DNA from: Liopterus haemorrhoidalis
Lineage: Eukaryota > Arthropoda > Insecta > Coleoptera > Dytiscidae
Direction of reading: 5' to 3'
Assembly (NCBI GenBank): GCA_963971575.1
Contig: OZ020612.1
Coordinates: forward strand, 69,871,869 to 69,935,868
Length of the DNA: 64,000 nucleotides
The notes beneath the pieces are model-generated. The model was not told the DNA's origin and made no database searches. It saw only the letters and a program-made list of their open reading frames with translations. How positions within the stretch are numbered: the first letter of the stretch is position 1; every line of letters starts with the position of its first letter. Position numbers and translations under genes: made by a program. Below, in pieces: positions 1 to 11,357 of this stretch.

Positions 1-680
1 CTATGGTTATGGTTAGTTGAAGCTATTATTTGACTATCGGAATCGAGAACAGGCCTGCCACATATGTAAATGTAGCGTGTATGTGGGTCCATTTACTATA
101 TATCCAAATATCGATTAAACATCAAAACTTAATTAATTTATAAGAACTGTTAAAAGCAATGTATGAGCCCGCATTTTCAAACCGTAGGGAATGTGAGGAG
201 GTTTAATAGATAAAGGACAGAAGGCTTGGAATTAAAATTATTCTATTGAAACCTACCACCATATTTATCATTACTTATCTTTTCATTCCTAGAAAACAGA
301 ACATTCAAAAACAGAAAACAAAATAATAATTATTAATGAAATATCTCTAGGTATGCAAAACAAGTTTTGGGGGACTCCTTCGCTCAAAAGATTATCTTAA
401 GGGCCTATACTCTTTAATATCTGTCAACAGAAGATCAAAATTTATGAAGAGTAACCTACAACCTATAAACTGCCCGTAAATACCACAAACTCATAGAGCC
501 ATTAAGGTTTTATGTATTATATAAATTAATTAATATGTACGTCTTTTCGTAGTCATTTCTAACAGTTTATTATCATCAGATGCAAGCGCAGAGTGTATAG
601 GAGTGCTTGCAAATTGATCAGAGCTTGCGTCTGATGAAAATCAGCAGTTGGAAATGATTCTACAAATAGACCTAATATAA
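1..680. other. No gene recognised; one imperfect hairpin
   Basis: AT-rich sequence with no convincing coding frame. An inverted repeat lies at 573-587 and 623-637 (14 of 15 positions pair, 35-nt loop, arm TCATCAGATGCAAGC), just upstream of a LINE relic. It may belong to that element. Confidence 0.5.
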
Positions 681-683
681 TAG

Positions 684-845
684 AGTGAAAACCAGAATAC
701 AAAACAGTAAAATATGTAGGAGTTCATCTGGATACAACTAATATGGAATAAACTCATAAACTACAACTAGCCTATGTAAGACACCAACAATTTTATCCCA
801 TAAAAGTCCCAAATATAAAAATTAACCAGTTGAGCAACCTCCTTT
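684..845 (+). pseudogene. Jockey-type LINE reverse transcriptase relic (C-terminal part)
   Basis: One frame reads TVKYVGVHLDTT, then LQLAYVRHQQFYPI after a stop. This is the region after the RT palm domain of Jockey-like non-LTR retrotransposons, usually close to YLGVxLDxxLTW followed by a leucine-rich stretch. The same region is much better preserved at 50046-50585. Stops and length changes show it is dead. The clade is inferred from motif resemblance only. Confidence 0.6.
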
Positions 846-906
846 CATTTCTGAGTAAAATAACCATTTGGAAATATATGAATGTATAGTTGTACAGCAG
901 TTAGCA

Positions 907-1287
907 GCCAAGGTGGCCGGTCACAAAGCCCGACAAGAGGGGGGGGGGGAGCCGGGGAGAATTCCCGGGGCCCGGAGTCATGGGCAAATCCCCTAAGACC
1001 GGTCTGGAATCGACGCAAATGCCAGGGGCGCGTGGCCGTCACTCACTTGTATTTTGGAAGTGATGACCTTTTTCTTTTTGCTCATCACTTGTATTTTTGG
1101 TGGAAGCGAGGACCGTTATTTTATGCTCATCACTTGTTTTTTGTATGTGTGGACCTTTCTTTTTAGGTCATCAGTTGTGTTTTCAATTGTATTATAATAA
1201 AAATTCCCGGATATAAAATTGATCATTACCCGGGGCCCGCAAAGAAAGTTTCTCCCCGGGGCCCTAGAAGTCCTCTCGGCGGCCCTG
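907..1287. mobile_element. hAT-like MITE, unoccupied copy of the element at 49956-50925
   Basis: Shares with 49956-50925 the segments CCCGGAGTCATGGGC, GTGGC(C/T)GTCACTCACTTGT and GATCATTACCCGGGGCCCGC. Its right end read in reverse (CAGGGCCGCCGAGAGGACTT) matches the left end of the second copy (CAGGGGCGTCGAGAG), so the termini are inverted repeats of hAT type. The interior holds about three degenerate units of a GAGGACC/TTTTTGCTC/TCACTTG minisatellite also seen at 14821-15606. The left end is degenerate and approximate. Confidence 0.65.
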
Positions 1288-2754
1288 CCCGTCATAGTTT
1301 CGATGCACAGTAGATTTGGTAAATAATATCGGACGGAGCTAATTCCATGCGCTACCATTGTGGTGGTAACTTCATAAAGTACATGTTATGAGCAGAATGG
1401 TCATCACATGACTGATATAATATTTAAAAATTAAAATGGCATATAATTTACTATTAATGTATGTTAATAAAAAAAATTTGTCATGAGAAATCATTGTGTA
1501 ATGTTCATTAAAAAATCGTGAGGTTCCTATGGCCCACCCTGTATATATATATATAAGCACAGAGGCGCTAGCTACTCTTTCTTTTGATCAAGTCATTCCA
1601 CAATTTTAAAAGATGCAAAATTTGAATGACCTTGATACCTCAATATTTTTGGGATACTTTATATAAAAAAGAATATTTAGAAGGTATCTTAAAACGCAAA
1701 TTTAGAAGTCATACTTCAAAGTTATGTCAATGTAAACATATTTAAATTTACAATATAATGGCAAATATTTATGTAAATATATGTTTCAAATATTTTCAAA
1801 CTGTAAAAAGAATACGTAATACGCCAGGATACGTTTTTCTAAAATAAGCAAATTTACATTTCAACATACTAAAGAAGCTGATTACAAATCAAAGTTGGCC
1901 TTCTTAACGAGTTGAAAATGTCCATTAAAGTTGACAGATGCGCTCAAGCATAAAAAAATTTAGAAGACCTTCGTTAAAAACATATTGTTCTTTTTTTGTT
2001 CTATTCTAATGTTGTTCTAACCACATACCTCATTTGTTTCTAATTTTTTGAGTCGGTGCCATTTTTTTCCCCGGTTTTAAAATAGACAGCACGATTTGTT
2101 ATTTTTTCTTTTTACTTTTCAACTAAATGTTTTCACTTTGGGTGTAATAACACGTGTCTAACAATCTTGTAATTTTGACATACATAATTTTTTTTAATTT
2201 AAAATATTTTGTGTTTTTTATTTTACGTTAATAAGGCGTTTAGAATGATTTAAAACATAACATTATTTGTTGTCAACAAGTTATAACAGATCGAAGATGC
2301 TTGCTAGAAATAGCATTTTTATTACCCGAAACACAAAATTGTTTGGATTAGCTAACTGTTTTAAAATAGTATATTTCAGCAACTAATGTTTAGTGTGAAT
2401 GCGTTTGTGACTTAAATATTTTAAAATTTGTAGAAATAAAATTTACTAGCCATTAAATCAGATTTTAGTGGATGAATTAAAAATTTATGAGATAGTTAAA
2501 ATAAATTATTGTGATGTTACCAGTAAAATAAAAAGTAGAGCATGTTTACAAGCATTTTCCAGAACACAGGATTATTTGTTTTTTTCATTCACAAACAGTA
2601 AAAATTAAATCTTTGTTAACATTTACGTTTCAAATTCTTGACATTTGTTTGGGTAATATATTTCAAATTTGTTTATTTTAAATGCAATCAATCAAAACAA
2701 CAAGAAATAATAAAAACATGATAGGTAGACCATTTTTCGATCTCAGACATACAG
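1288..2754. other. No gene recognised
   Basis: Very AT-rich. Around 1520-1545 the reverse strand reads TACAGGGTGGGCCATAGG, which resembles the terminus of an IS630/Tc1-mariner-type element, but I found no partner end. Nothing else supported. Confidence 0.4.
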
Positions 2755-3112
2755 GGTATTATTGGGAAATGTTTAAGCATTGCTATCTTCTTTATTAGAT
2801 TTATTACATGCTTGTAACTTGGTACAATTCTCAGATGAGTTTTAGAGAAGTTTCTGCTTTGTTCAGTGTTACTTATCCGAATCGTCCTATACCACAATAT
2901 CGAGGCTGGTTACCAAATTTAAACGCAATGGATGCCTCAATTTGAATCATACAAGAAGGAAAACGAACATCAACTATACTGACTGAAGAAAAGAAATTAG
3001 AAATTGCTTTAGAAGTTGAAAGTAATAACTGTACATCTACTAAATTAATCGCTTAAACCGTATCTGTAAGTAAGTCATTTGTATATAGAGCTCTTAAAAG
3101 TGAAAAATAATT
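2755..3112 (+). pseudogene. IS630/Tc1-mariner-type helix-turn-helix relic
   Basis: Joined over frame changes, the + strand gives MSFREVSALFSVTYPNRP, then TISRLVTKFKRNGCLNLNH, then LEIALEVESNNCTSTKLIA and VSVSKSFVYRALKSEK. This is the paired HTH layout found at the N terminus of IS630-like transposases of insects (first HTH, RLVxKFxxxG linker, second HTH with VSxSxxxVxRxLK). Several stops and frameshifts are present. No catalytic DDE part follows. The assignment rests on motif order, not a search. Confidence 0.5.
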
Positions 3113-4370
3113 TTTCAATTTAGCCTTTTAATGAGTGTTTATCCCTATGTTGCAAAATAAATGAAACGTAACTTGTATGCGTATACTTCCTTGGACATCA
3201 TCTCTTTTCATCAACTTTTCTATTTCATTTACTGTATTGTAAATAAATATATGGCGTTATTCAATATCTTCTTGTACAGCCATAATTCTTTTACATGGTC
3301 TTAATATATAATTTAATTGTATATTTGTTTATACCTATATCATATTTTTATTTATCTAATATTATTATAAATATAAGTCCCAGGTTGACAATATTTCTCT
3401 ATTATGAGCTGAGTTAGATATATATACTAGGGTCAAAATAGGATTTATAAAATATATTCTATAATGTCATAAAATTTCATACCGATTTCCCCCTTTCTAA
3501 GAATGAATCTATTCAGCGCTGTAACCAATTTTATTACTTTATGAATAGTTAGCTAAGGGTCGAACTTCGAATTTTATTGTCAGGACATAAAACATTTATT
3601 TCACAAAAAAAGTTTTTCTTTTTTATTTGAGAATTTTCAAACAATGGACTTGTTGCAGGAGAAATGAATAATATAATCCTTAAGAGATGAAATAATAAGA
3701 TTTTGAAGAAAATAAGACGTCGATTGAAAAGGATAAGGGTGAAATTATTTTCTCTGTATCTTCCTGGGCACTTTTAGGATTGACTATTAAGCTTTATTGT
3801 AATAGATCCATAGCACATGAGCATGGCATAACCATAAGGATGTATCAGTGGAGTACATTGTCTATTTATTATAAACATATGTTCGTACTATAAGCAGAAC
3901 AGTGATACTCCAGTGTTTATGTTATGGACCTATTATATTTTGTTTTATATTTATTTTTATGTATAAATTTTTTGAAAATTTGGTTATAGGTTAAATAAAT
4001 AAATAAAATAATAAATAAACGACCCAACAAAAGTTTTTCGACTTGATTTGTTGGCGGTCTTTTCAGGTAACTTGCATAATATTTATTTTTTTGTGAGTAG
4101 ATCTTTTCATCATTTAGCACGTCGTTTCGGTCTTCTGTTAACACTTGTCTAGACTCAAATCCAACAACAAGTATTTGATCTTTACCGACAGTTACTGAAA
4201 ATGAGAAATACGTGTCCGCTGACAAACTTATGCTATTGAAACTACTAAGTGTTAGTTTTTCGACACTCCCATAGTGAATAATGAACTTTCAGTGTGCAGT
4301 TTCATGAAACTCAATAATAAAATGGTTGCGTAAAGCATAATTTGTTGCGTAAAGTCGAATGAAAGGTATA
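3113..4370. other. No gene recognised; short A-rich repeat
   Basis: AT-rich. An (AAAT)n-like run at about 3990-4018 could be a worn LINE tail. The 102-codon frame on the - strand at 3917-4225 has no recognisable motif. Confidence 0.4.
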
Positions 4371-4753
4371 AAGCCCGCTACACACACGTATGGAAGTAGA
4401 CCATTTTTTCTTGAATAGGCTAGTATGACATACTTGTATGTGAGTAGTTTATGAAATCGCGGTTTCTAGTCGCAATTCCACTACTAAATTTACATTTATC
4501 GATTTCCCCCTTTTTTGTAACCAATCTTTCGTCCATCGTGACCGTTATTTTTTATTTTGATTTCACATATAATGCAACAGTTGTGGCAATAAGTAGACAT
4601 TCGACAACATTGTTGCATGCTACCGAATTAACTAGTAAAACTACTCTACAAATCACCGAATAAGTAGGTACGTGTGGAGATGCTGACGAACAAGATTCTT
4701 TTCATAAAACTTTGTTTGACAAGCCAACTTGTAGGTGTATATGCAGTGGGCTT
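4371..4753. mobile_element. Possible TIR element (low confidence)
   Basis: Left end AAGCCCGCTACACACACGTA; the right end read in reverse is AAGCCCACTGCATATACACC. The ends are similar but not identical inverted repeats about 380 bp apart. No clear target duplication was found. Class unknown. Confidence 0.35.
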
Positions 4754-5743
4754 AAGGGAAATGTATTTTTAATAACTAATTGGACAGCATACTTTCTGTA
4801 AATTCTAACAGTCTTATGCATCCAACGTGATTTTATTAGAAATTTTGTGTATTCAGGTTTCATGAAACTCCTAAAAATAGCATTGCAAAAAAACGTTAAT
4901 AATCACAAAGGCAGATATTAATATAATATGGTGAAAGCAATGATTTGTCAGTAAATACTTAACGAAGCACTGCAAACCGTCCCTTAAGGTAATAAAACTG
5001 GAAATATTCACTGAACAAAATCTATCAACCTTGTAAAAAGGTAACCTTTCAGAATATAAATGTATTCGCAATCGTTGATCGATTGACCAACTTAACTGCA
5101 TCCTTTGTTCAGGTACTTTTTATAAAACAAACCGTGTCGAAATTCACTGACTGATGGGAAAAAAATTAAATGCTTGCCTAGTAGAATTTAATATTCAGTG
5201 TTGTTGAATCAGCTCAGAGTTGAACTCTAGTGACTGGGAATAAAGCAACAAAAAAACTTTTCAATGCATAACAGACCAGATTGGCTTTGTTAATTTTTTT
5301 CAACATGCTTTTTGCTTTTTTTCATTTATGTTGACTTGGTATAATTTTTCGCTGTTCAAGCCATTTTTTGAATTTTTGTTTAGCTTTGTTGCATTGTCCT
5401 TTTATATATATATTTCAGTCTGTTTTTAATTTTATTTCTGTCTATTCCATTACACTTTGTAGCCTTAGGATTATTTAAAGTTTTATATTTTAAATAACGT
5501 AAAATTTTATTTTAGAGATGCAATTTTAATTTGTGTTATCTTCTGCGGAATAAAATTTATTCTTTTTCTTGTAGCACAGATTAAAACAAGTTGCATCGTT
5601 ATTCCAGATTTTTTATACAAAAGAACATTTCACATTCTGCTGTCAGCGGTATTTCGACAATAGCATCCAGGTGTAATGTTTTATTTCGCGTTTTATTTGT
5701 TGGAAAATTTGACGACTCTAATATTACTAAAAACGAAGAAAAA
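4754..5743. other. No gene recognised
   Basis: AT-rich sequence without a supported coding region or repeat boundary. Confidence 0.4.
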
Positions 5744-6775
5744 AAAATTGATGTGAAGTGTGAAGTTTCACACATTTCAGGGTTTTGCAGGTATTTAATA
5801 ACTGAATGATGATTATTTGGGATGCCAAAACAAATTTTATGTCAAAATATTTTTTATGAATTTTAATTCGAATGCCTAATACCATTATTTAAGTTTCTAA
5901 ATATGTGCAGTATTTTTTTTTTTACATAGCGAGGTTCATTAAGATTTTGAAAATTGCGCCTATGGCTTCTATTGGTTGCTTAAATCATTAGCACATCAAA
6001 CTGAATTAAATTATAATTTCAACACTTCCCACTGGTTATTAAATTTACGCTTTTAAAAATTAAATGCAACATTTACCAAAATATAACTAGAATTTTGACA
6101 AAATAATTTAAGCAAAAGAAAAATGCAAAAAAAACAAAAAAAAAATCAAATTGACAGGATTCGAACTCTAGTTTGCAAGTTACCTGTTTGAGAAATTAGA
6201 AAACCAATGACTAAACGCACATCGCTATGAGCGCTGACGTATCAGCTTGGTTACATAGCAAATTAAATATTTAACATATTTTGGTTAAAAACAAAAAAAA
6301 AATGCATTATTTTCCGAAAACATAATCTGATAAAAATTCCTGTTGTACTATTCCGGTTCACACCAATATAGAATTTTTTCAGATTTTTAGTTTAAACCAT
6401 CTGGGCTACAGGGTGTGGAACAAAAAATTTTTTTGCATAATTTTGACAAAAATCGCGTCAAAATAATTTATTTTGCAAAAATAAAATTTTGACCGTTAAT
6501 CCACGTACTAAGGGCTTTCAATTGTATACCCTACTCAGAATTTTAAAAAAATATTTTTTTTTTCGTTTAGCACATATTTGTTTATATTTTTAGGGGGATA
6601 TGTTTTTTAGATGTTTTAGTATTTTTCCTATGTGCGGGTCAAAAAGTTGTATAAGCATGCCAAATTTCAACTCTCTAGGTTTAGCCGTTTGGCTACAATT
6701 TTTACCGAACAGACAGACAGACGACAAAATGACGGTATAAGGGTTTTTTGGTCATACCTACAAAACCCTAAAAAA
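5744..6775 (+). repeat. tRNA-module repeat, copy 1
   Basis: About 1.03 kb. It starts AAAATTGATGTGAAGTGTGA, then CAGGGTTTTGCAGGTAT, and ends ATACCTACAAAACCCTAAAAA, so AGGGTTTTGYAGGTAT is an inverted repeat about 33 bp inside the left end and at the right end. Near the right end lies a GACA microsatellite and GACGACAAAATGACGGTAT. Other copies are at 23339-24399, 32469-33580 and 52529-53214 (reversed), with short versions at 10251-10431 and 22391-22619. No protein is encoded. Class unknown; a non-autonomous DNA transposon is my best guess. Confidence 0.8.
6150..6240 (-). other. tRNA-like module inside repeat copy 1
   Basis: On the - strand a Pol III B-box match GAGTTCGAATCC is at 6157-6168, with a weak A-box-like stretch upstream (about 6210-6228). 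The module is followed on the - strand by T-rich sequence that could terminate Pol III. Stems do not close into a full cloverleaf, so this is a tRNA-derived or pseudo-tRNA segment, not a working tRNA gene. Confidence 0.55.
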
Positions 6776-6957
6776 GAAAGACAGCACATGATAATGGTCG
6801 AATTTACACAGGCCTTGTCCCAAATCTGTAAGTCTAAAATAAATTCTGCTAACAAAAATTGAAAGGAAAATATTTTCACATCAATCTGCATTCTACTATA
6901 TTCTTCTTTCTGGTCGTTTTCTTCAATAGTAAGGAGCCATGAGGGGTGCAGCTACAA

Positions 6958-7178
6958 GGTCAGCTTGTATGTACAATCTTGCACCATTTTTGCCGGTCTT
7001 CTGCATTTCTGAGGCTGACATTTAGTTTAGACCCAGTATAGTCTTTTATTTGATCTATCCGTCTTTTATAAGGCTTTCCTCTTGGGCGGGTACCTTCAAT
7101 TTTGCCCTGAATGACCATTTTTTCTAGATTGTCCTGCGTGCCACAAGACCGAAATACTGGTGATTCTTTGCTGAACAC
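6958..7178 (-). pseudogene. LINE C-terminal fragment
   Basis: The - strand frame (72 codons, 6960-7178) reads DNLEKMVIQGKIEGTRPRGK, RRIDQIKDYTG, then AEDRQKWCKIVH before a stop. This is the C-terminal tail found after the RT domain of many animal LINEs, with RxRGRxxxRWxDQIK and AEDRxxWR motifs. The rest of the element is missing, so it is a 5'-truncated or broken copy. It lies just after a tRNA-module repeat with no shared boundary that I can see. Confidence 0.7.
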
Positions 7179-8044
7179 GCGTGGAAAGTCTAACTAAATA
7201 AAGTTTTCGATATCGAGACTATTTGGATTAAAGAACTACAAATAATATCAATGGGTGCTATTTAGGTGAGTAGTACGCATTAGGCAACGCTCCCCTAAAA
7301 TTGAGTAAGTCCAACTGTGTTATTCTTGTAACTATGTTCACCTTCAACATAAAAATAAACCATAACTTTCTTTAGCTAAATATGTCAATCTCCCTGAAAA
7401 GCACCCTTAAACCCAACAATAAACACATGGGCTGAATAGCGAGCAAGCCGAGTTCTATGTCTGTTATCGTGTGTATTGTAGGGCAACTTACTTCCCAGCT
7501 TTGAGCGCGTACTGCGGTACAATGGCACCATTGTCTGGGCTGATACGAGATTTTTTACCCGGCCCGCAGGTATAAAGCCACTGTTGTCTTGTGGCAACGT
7601 GGCTTGATAAGATTCAACACTGTAAGGACGGAATACGACAGAGGAAATTAATATTTCTGATTGTGGGTTAGCAGAATACTGCCTGGCTTAATATTTCAGA
7701 TATTATATATTAATAACCATTCAATTTTAAAATCAAAATGGCGTGCCTCAAATGAAATTTTCATGCTTTTTTTGTAAATATCGTATGAGACTATAAGTTC
7801 GAAAGTATCCTGTCCTACAAAAAAGATGGTATTTCTTCATAGTTTATGCTTCGCATCAATGGCAACTAGTGGAAACCTCTAATAGAGGTGCTGCAACCAG
7901 AAATATAACTAAGATTTTCTTTCAAGAATGGAAATCAATGTAAACCAATGTGAAAAAGATCTGTTCCTGATGGATTCCGTATAATTTGACCGAAGCTCAA
8001 AAAAAGACTCATTGATTGGTGTAAGGAAATGCTAAAAAAAATCA
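7179..8044. other. No gene recognised
   Basis: Mixed composition, no supported coding region. The small - strand frame at 7385-7597 has no motif I recognise. An AG/GTGAGT at 7265 lacks a pyrimidine tract. Confidence 0.4.
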
Positions 8045-9447
8045 ACCTAGTTGTATGTATGTCCAAGTGATTTCTTACTCTAGCCGGTTTATGACTCTAT
8101 GACTAGCTGGAATGTGATCGGCGAGATGTATTTTTGTTTGAATAATCGATGAATTTGTTTGAATAAATTTGCTTTATTTTATAAAAACTGTCTATCTATC
8201 AATATGTGAGCTGTGAAAGAGAAAAGTGAATTTATGTTAACTAAAAATCTACCCCATCCCCCGTAACATTACTTCTAAACACCATTAATTTGTAAGACAT
8301 AGGGTAGGCCTAGGGGCTCCTCAAGTAAAAAAGGTTGGGAACCACTGGTCTAGAGAAAATTTTGGGCTTTAATCGTTGAAAACGTTTTGAGATTGTGACA
8401 TTTTTTTTTATGGCATAATTTACATAATTTGTGAACATTGCGAGTTTAAAAAAATCAGAACTCAAAAACGGTTAGAGAAAACAACCTGACGCTAGAATTT
8501 TTTAATTCCTCGTAGTTTATTAAGTCTAGAAAAAATTTGAGGCCTTACTCCTTTTGCGTATTTTAAAATTATGACAAATTTTAATATGGCGTGATTTATA
8601 GAAATATTCATCTTCGCATGGATATATCTCAAAAACGAAATGCAATAAAGACTTGCGGTTGAAATTTTTGAAATCTTGAGGTCCTAATTTACTTGTAACC
8701 AGATTTTTAAACAAAAAATTTTTTTGAAGATTTTTCATTTTTTTAAATTTTTTTTGAAAGTTTTGAAAATTTCTAACTAAAAAATGGTTAGGGATATAAA
8801 TATGCGGCTTGAAATTTTAAAATTCTACTACACTGTTTAGTCTAAGAAAAAAATTGGGCTTAAATAAACATATTATTAAGTTTTGTAGGGGTAGTAATCC
8901 AAAATCCTTGAAAATGGCCAAAAATTGAAATAATCGTAAGGGGTACACCTTAAAAAAATCGTGATTTTGAAGTAAAAAAAAATTGTCTCCAATTTTATTG
9001 AAAATTGGTACAAATATGCATTTTTGGTCAGAGATCAAGAAAATTTGGTCCATTTTGAAGTTTGGGCAAAAGTTTTGGAATTATAGGCAAAAAACTGACC
9101 TAAATCAGATCTAACTCAAAAACTAGGAAAGCATGAATTTTTTAAATATTTTTTTTATAATCCACACTCCAAAATTAGCCTAAAACTATATTTTGGCAAA
9201 AATCGGAGTCAAAAAATTTTGAAAGATTTTTTTTTTTAAATTTTGTTCGAAAATTGGTATACTTATATATTTTTAGCCTTAGATCACAAATATATGGTCA
9301 GTTTTGAGTTACGGTCTAAAATTTTGACATTTTCGGCAAAAAAAAGGTAGTCCACAAAAAGGCTCAGAACCGATGAAATGTTAGCCTGTCCCTTTTTTTA
9401 ATCTTTATAAACTAATACTTATTTCTTATCTATCATCTATATTCCCT
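8045..9447 (-). repeat. Inverted long duplication, left copy
   Basis: Reverse-strand homologue of 41267 to about 42850. Shared landmarks include a hAT-type end CAGTGGTTCCCAACCTTTTT read on the - strand near 8335, GGCAGGCTAACATTTCATCG-like sequence near the far end, and ATATAGATGATAGATAAGAA at the terminus. The interior is made of degenerate tandem units of roughly 120-180 bp containing TTTTTCTAGAC and CCAAAAATTTCAA. Two short frames (8526-8738 and 8817-9053) are conserved in the other copy, which I attribute to recent duplication. Confidence 0.8.
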
Positions 9448-10250
9448 AAACATCTGCGACTTTTAATGTGCTCAGTACCGAGTTGTTAATTATTTTGTCT
9501 CGCAGAGTCATACGTCTCTCCCTTGCTCACTGCGTCATTTGTAATTTTCTTACAATTTTTTTATTTATTTACCATGCTTCAGTACCGTAAGTGAACACTA
9601 ACAATCTAACTTACAGTGATACTCTCAACAGACTTGTTCACCAGATATTTACATAGTAAAAGATAGGATATATTTTAACCTTGACGGATTTACAATCAAT
9701 GAAAATTAACATATTTTATTCAGAATAACCCTTTGCTTGCAAATGATATATCAGAATCAGATCAAAATATCTATTTCTTCATCTAATTATGAAACTGAGA
9801 ACATATTTGTGGTTAAACAACGTGAAATGTTAACAGTACTTCTAACAAACATTTGATAAACACAAGTACCACTCCTTATCAAAATATGTAATTTGAATCA
9901 TAGCTGAAAAGGTAAATAATCCAATCTAAAATCTCGAGGGCTACTCTTCAAAACATCATAGTGCGCCGGTGGATTAAGTAATATTTACACTTTCTCATAG
10001 AAACTCACATAATTAAAATAATTAAACGTCCTTGAGTAATCTCTTCATTTTCTTAAGAACTGTAGCTGTAGATAACCATTGTTTTCTTATGCAATTCAGT
10101 TCCTGGCGATGTTGATATTGCACATATGGTACCTGTTGAATGAACGTCAACAAATTTATGAAAACTAGTTCGCACATATGAACCTGCAAATTCTATCAAA
10201 TTTAATATCTTCCTTTGTAGGGATTTAAAATAAAAAACTATTGAAGTAAA
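9448..10250. other. No gene recognised
   Basis: AT-rich, no supported feature. Confidence 0.4.
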
Positions 10251-10431
10251 ATAAAAATTGATGTGAAGTGTGAATTTTCACACATTGCAGGGTTTTGCAG
10301 GTATATAATAAGTGAAGGCGGCATGCTGAGTGTGTAGGACAAATTTTGCTTTGTAGTAACCACGGCAAAATGAACGATCTTTTTAAAATAATTTATCTTC
10401 TGTTAATCTCAGAGCTTTAAAAACAAATTAG
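10251..10431 (+). repeat. tRNA-module repeat, left-end fragment
   Basis: Contains AAAATTGATGTGAAGTGTGA, CAGGGTTTTGCAGGTATA and the AAGGCGGCATGCTGAGTGTG block also found at 32520-32560 and, reversed, near 53140. It stops at AAAAACAAATT, about where copy 32469-33580 switches block, so the family is built from exchangeable blocks. Confidence 0.75.
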
Positions 10432-10689
10432 TCTCAATTAATAGTATCAATTAATATAGCGACGTTTTTATTTTAATATCATTGTTCGAAGGTACGAACA
10501 ATACCTTTACGAAAATACACGAAAGTTCTTTTTATGACGAATTGAAATTGACATATTCTGAATACAGTGGTGTGTGCATTCAAGCGCCAATATTATTTGA
10601 ATAAAGACCAATTAGACCTTCTATGACTACGTAGGTGTGTCGCAAAAATTTTCATTGGAAAATGTGTCCAATTAGCTTTTTTCTATATT
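10432..10689. other. Nothing recognised
   Basis: Short AT-rich interval without a supported feature. Confidence 0.4.
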
Positions 10690-10880
10690 TCAACTTGTAA
10701 GAACATGCCGAAAACGTCCTTTCGCACAAAATGTCAAAACAAATGACATTAAATTGTGTTTTGTTGAAGTGTAGAGTTCCACAGGGTTCTATTCTCAGCC
10801 CATTTTTATTTCCATTATTTTTAAACCCCAAAACTGTTTTATATACCAATGATTCTATTATACAATCATCTTAAGATCCA
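10690..10880 (+). pseudogene. LINE reverse transcriptase fragment
   Basis: The + strand at about 10764-10860 reads RVPQGSILSPFLFPLF, then VLYTNDSIIQ. These match RT motif 4 (GVPQGSxLGPxLF) and the YADD catalytic box of LINEs, here changed to YTND, so the box has lost its first aspartate. Frames upstream are broken. The LINE clade (Jockey/CR1 type) is inferred from the PQGSxL motif. This is a dead copy. Confidence 0.65.
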
Positions 10881-11069
10881 TATTTTTAGCGAATTATATC
10901 TTCAATATTAGTTAATTAATTAATAAATCAGTTTGTAGCAGCAAATGGGTTAAATTTCAAAGTATTTTTACAAATCCATTTAATTTTATACCCTTACTTA
11001 CTCGTTTTCCCTTCGATAAGTGGCTTTCATACCACCCAAAACACCAACTATCAGAACCACAAGCTTAGC

Positions 11070-11357
11070 TTAATACCCTGGATACAGCTTTCTAAGCTCG
11101 GAAAAGAGATCCATATATTTGGACCTCTTTTCCTTCTCCTTGAGAGAAATATTTTTCTCAGCTGGACTCGAGAATTCGATCACAATCATTTGTTTGGTCT
11201 CGATATTCAGGAGGGTTATGTCCGGCTTAGTGGCTGTCAGTAATCTCGAGGTGGGGAAGGAATAATTCCAATAAATGCGGCACTTGGAATTTTCCACCAC
11301 CGATTCTGCCAGAAGGGACGTACGGCATAACCGGTATTTAGTCAATACCACAGGCAT
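11070..11357 (-). pseudogene. Restriction-like endonuclease fragment of a LINE
   Basis: A 95-codon frame. Key residues are KPDITLLN, then MIVIEFSSPAEKN, then KEKEKRSKYMDLFSEL and LYPGY. The order PD, then (E/D)xxxP, then KEKEKxxKY is that of the C-terminal PD-(D/E)XK-like nuclease seen in R2-type and related LINE proteins. No RT domain adjoins it, so it is an isolated piece. An alternative is a host protein that borrowed this domain. The frame is open over its whole length, unlike most relics here. Confidence 0.55.

Noticed and set aside
7255..7275. AG/GTGAGT resembling a third recursive splice site
   Set aside because: No pyrimidine tract upstream.
8526..9053. Two short frames conserved with 41685-42212
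   Set aside because: Conservation follows from the inverted duplication; the segments are low complexity and built of tandem units.
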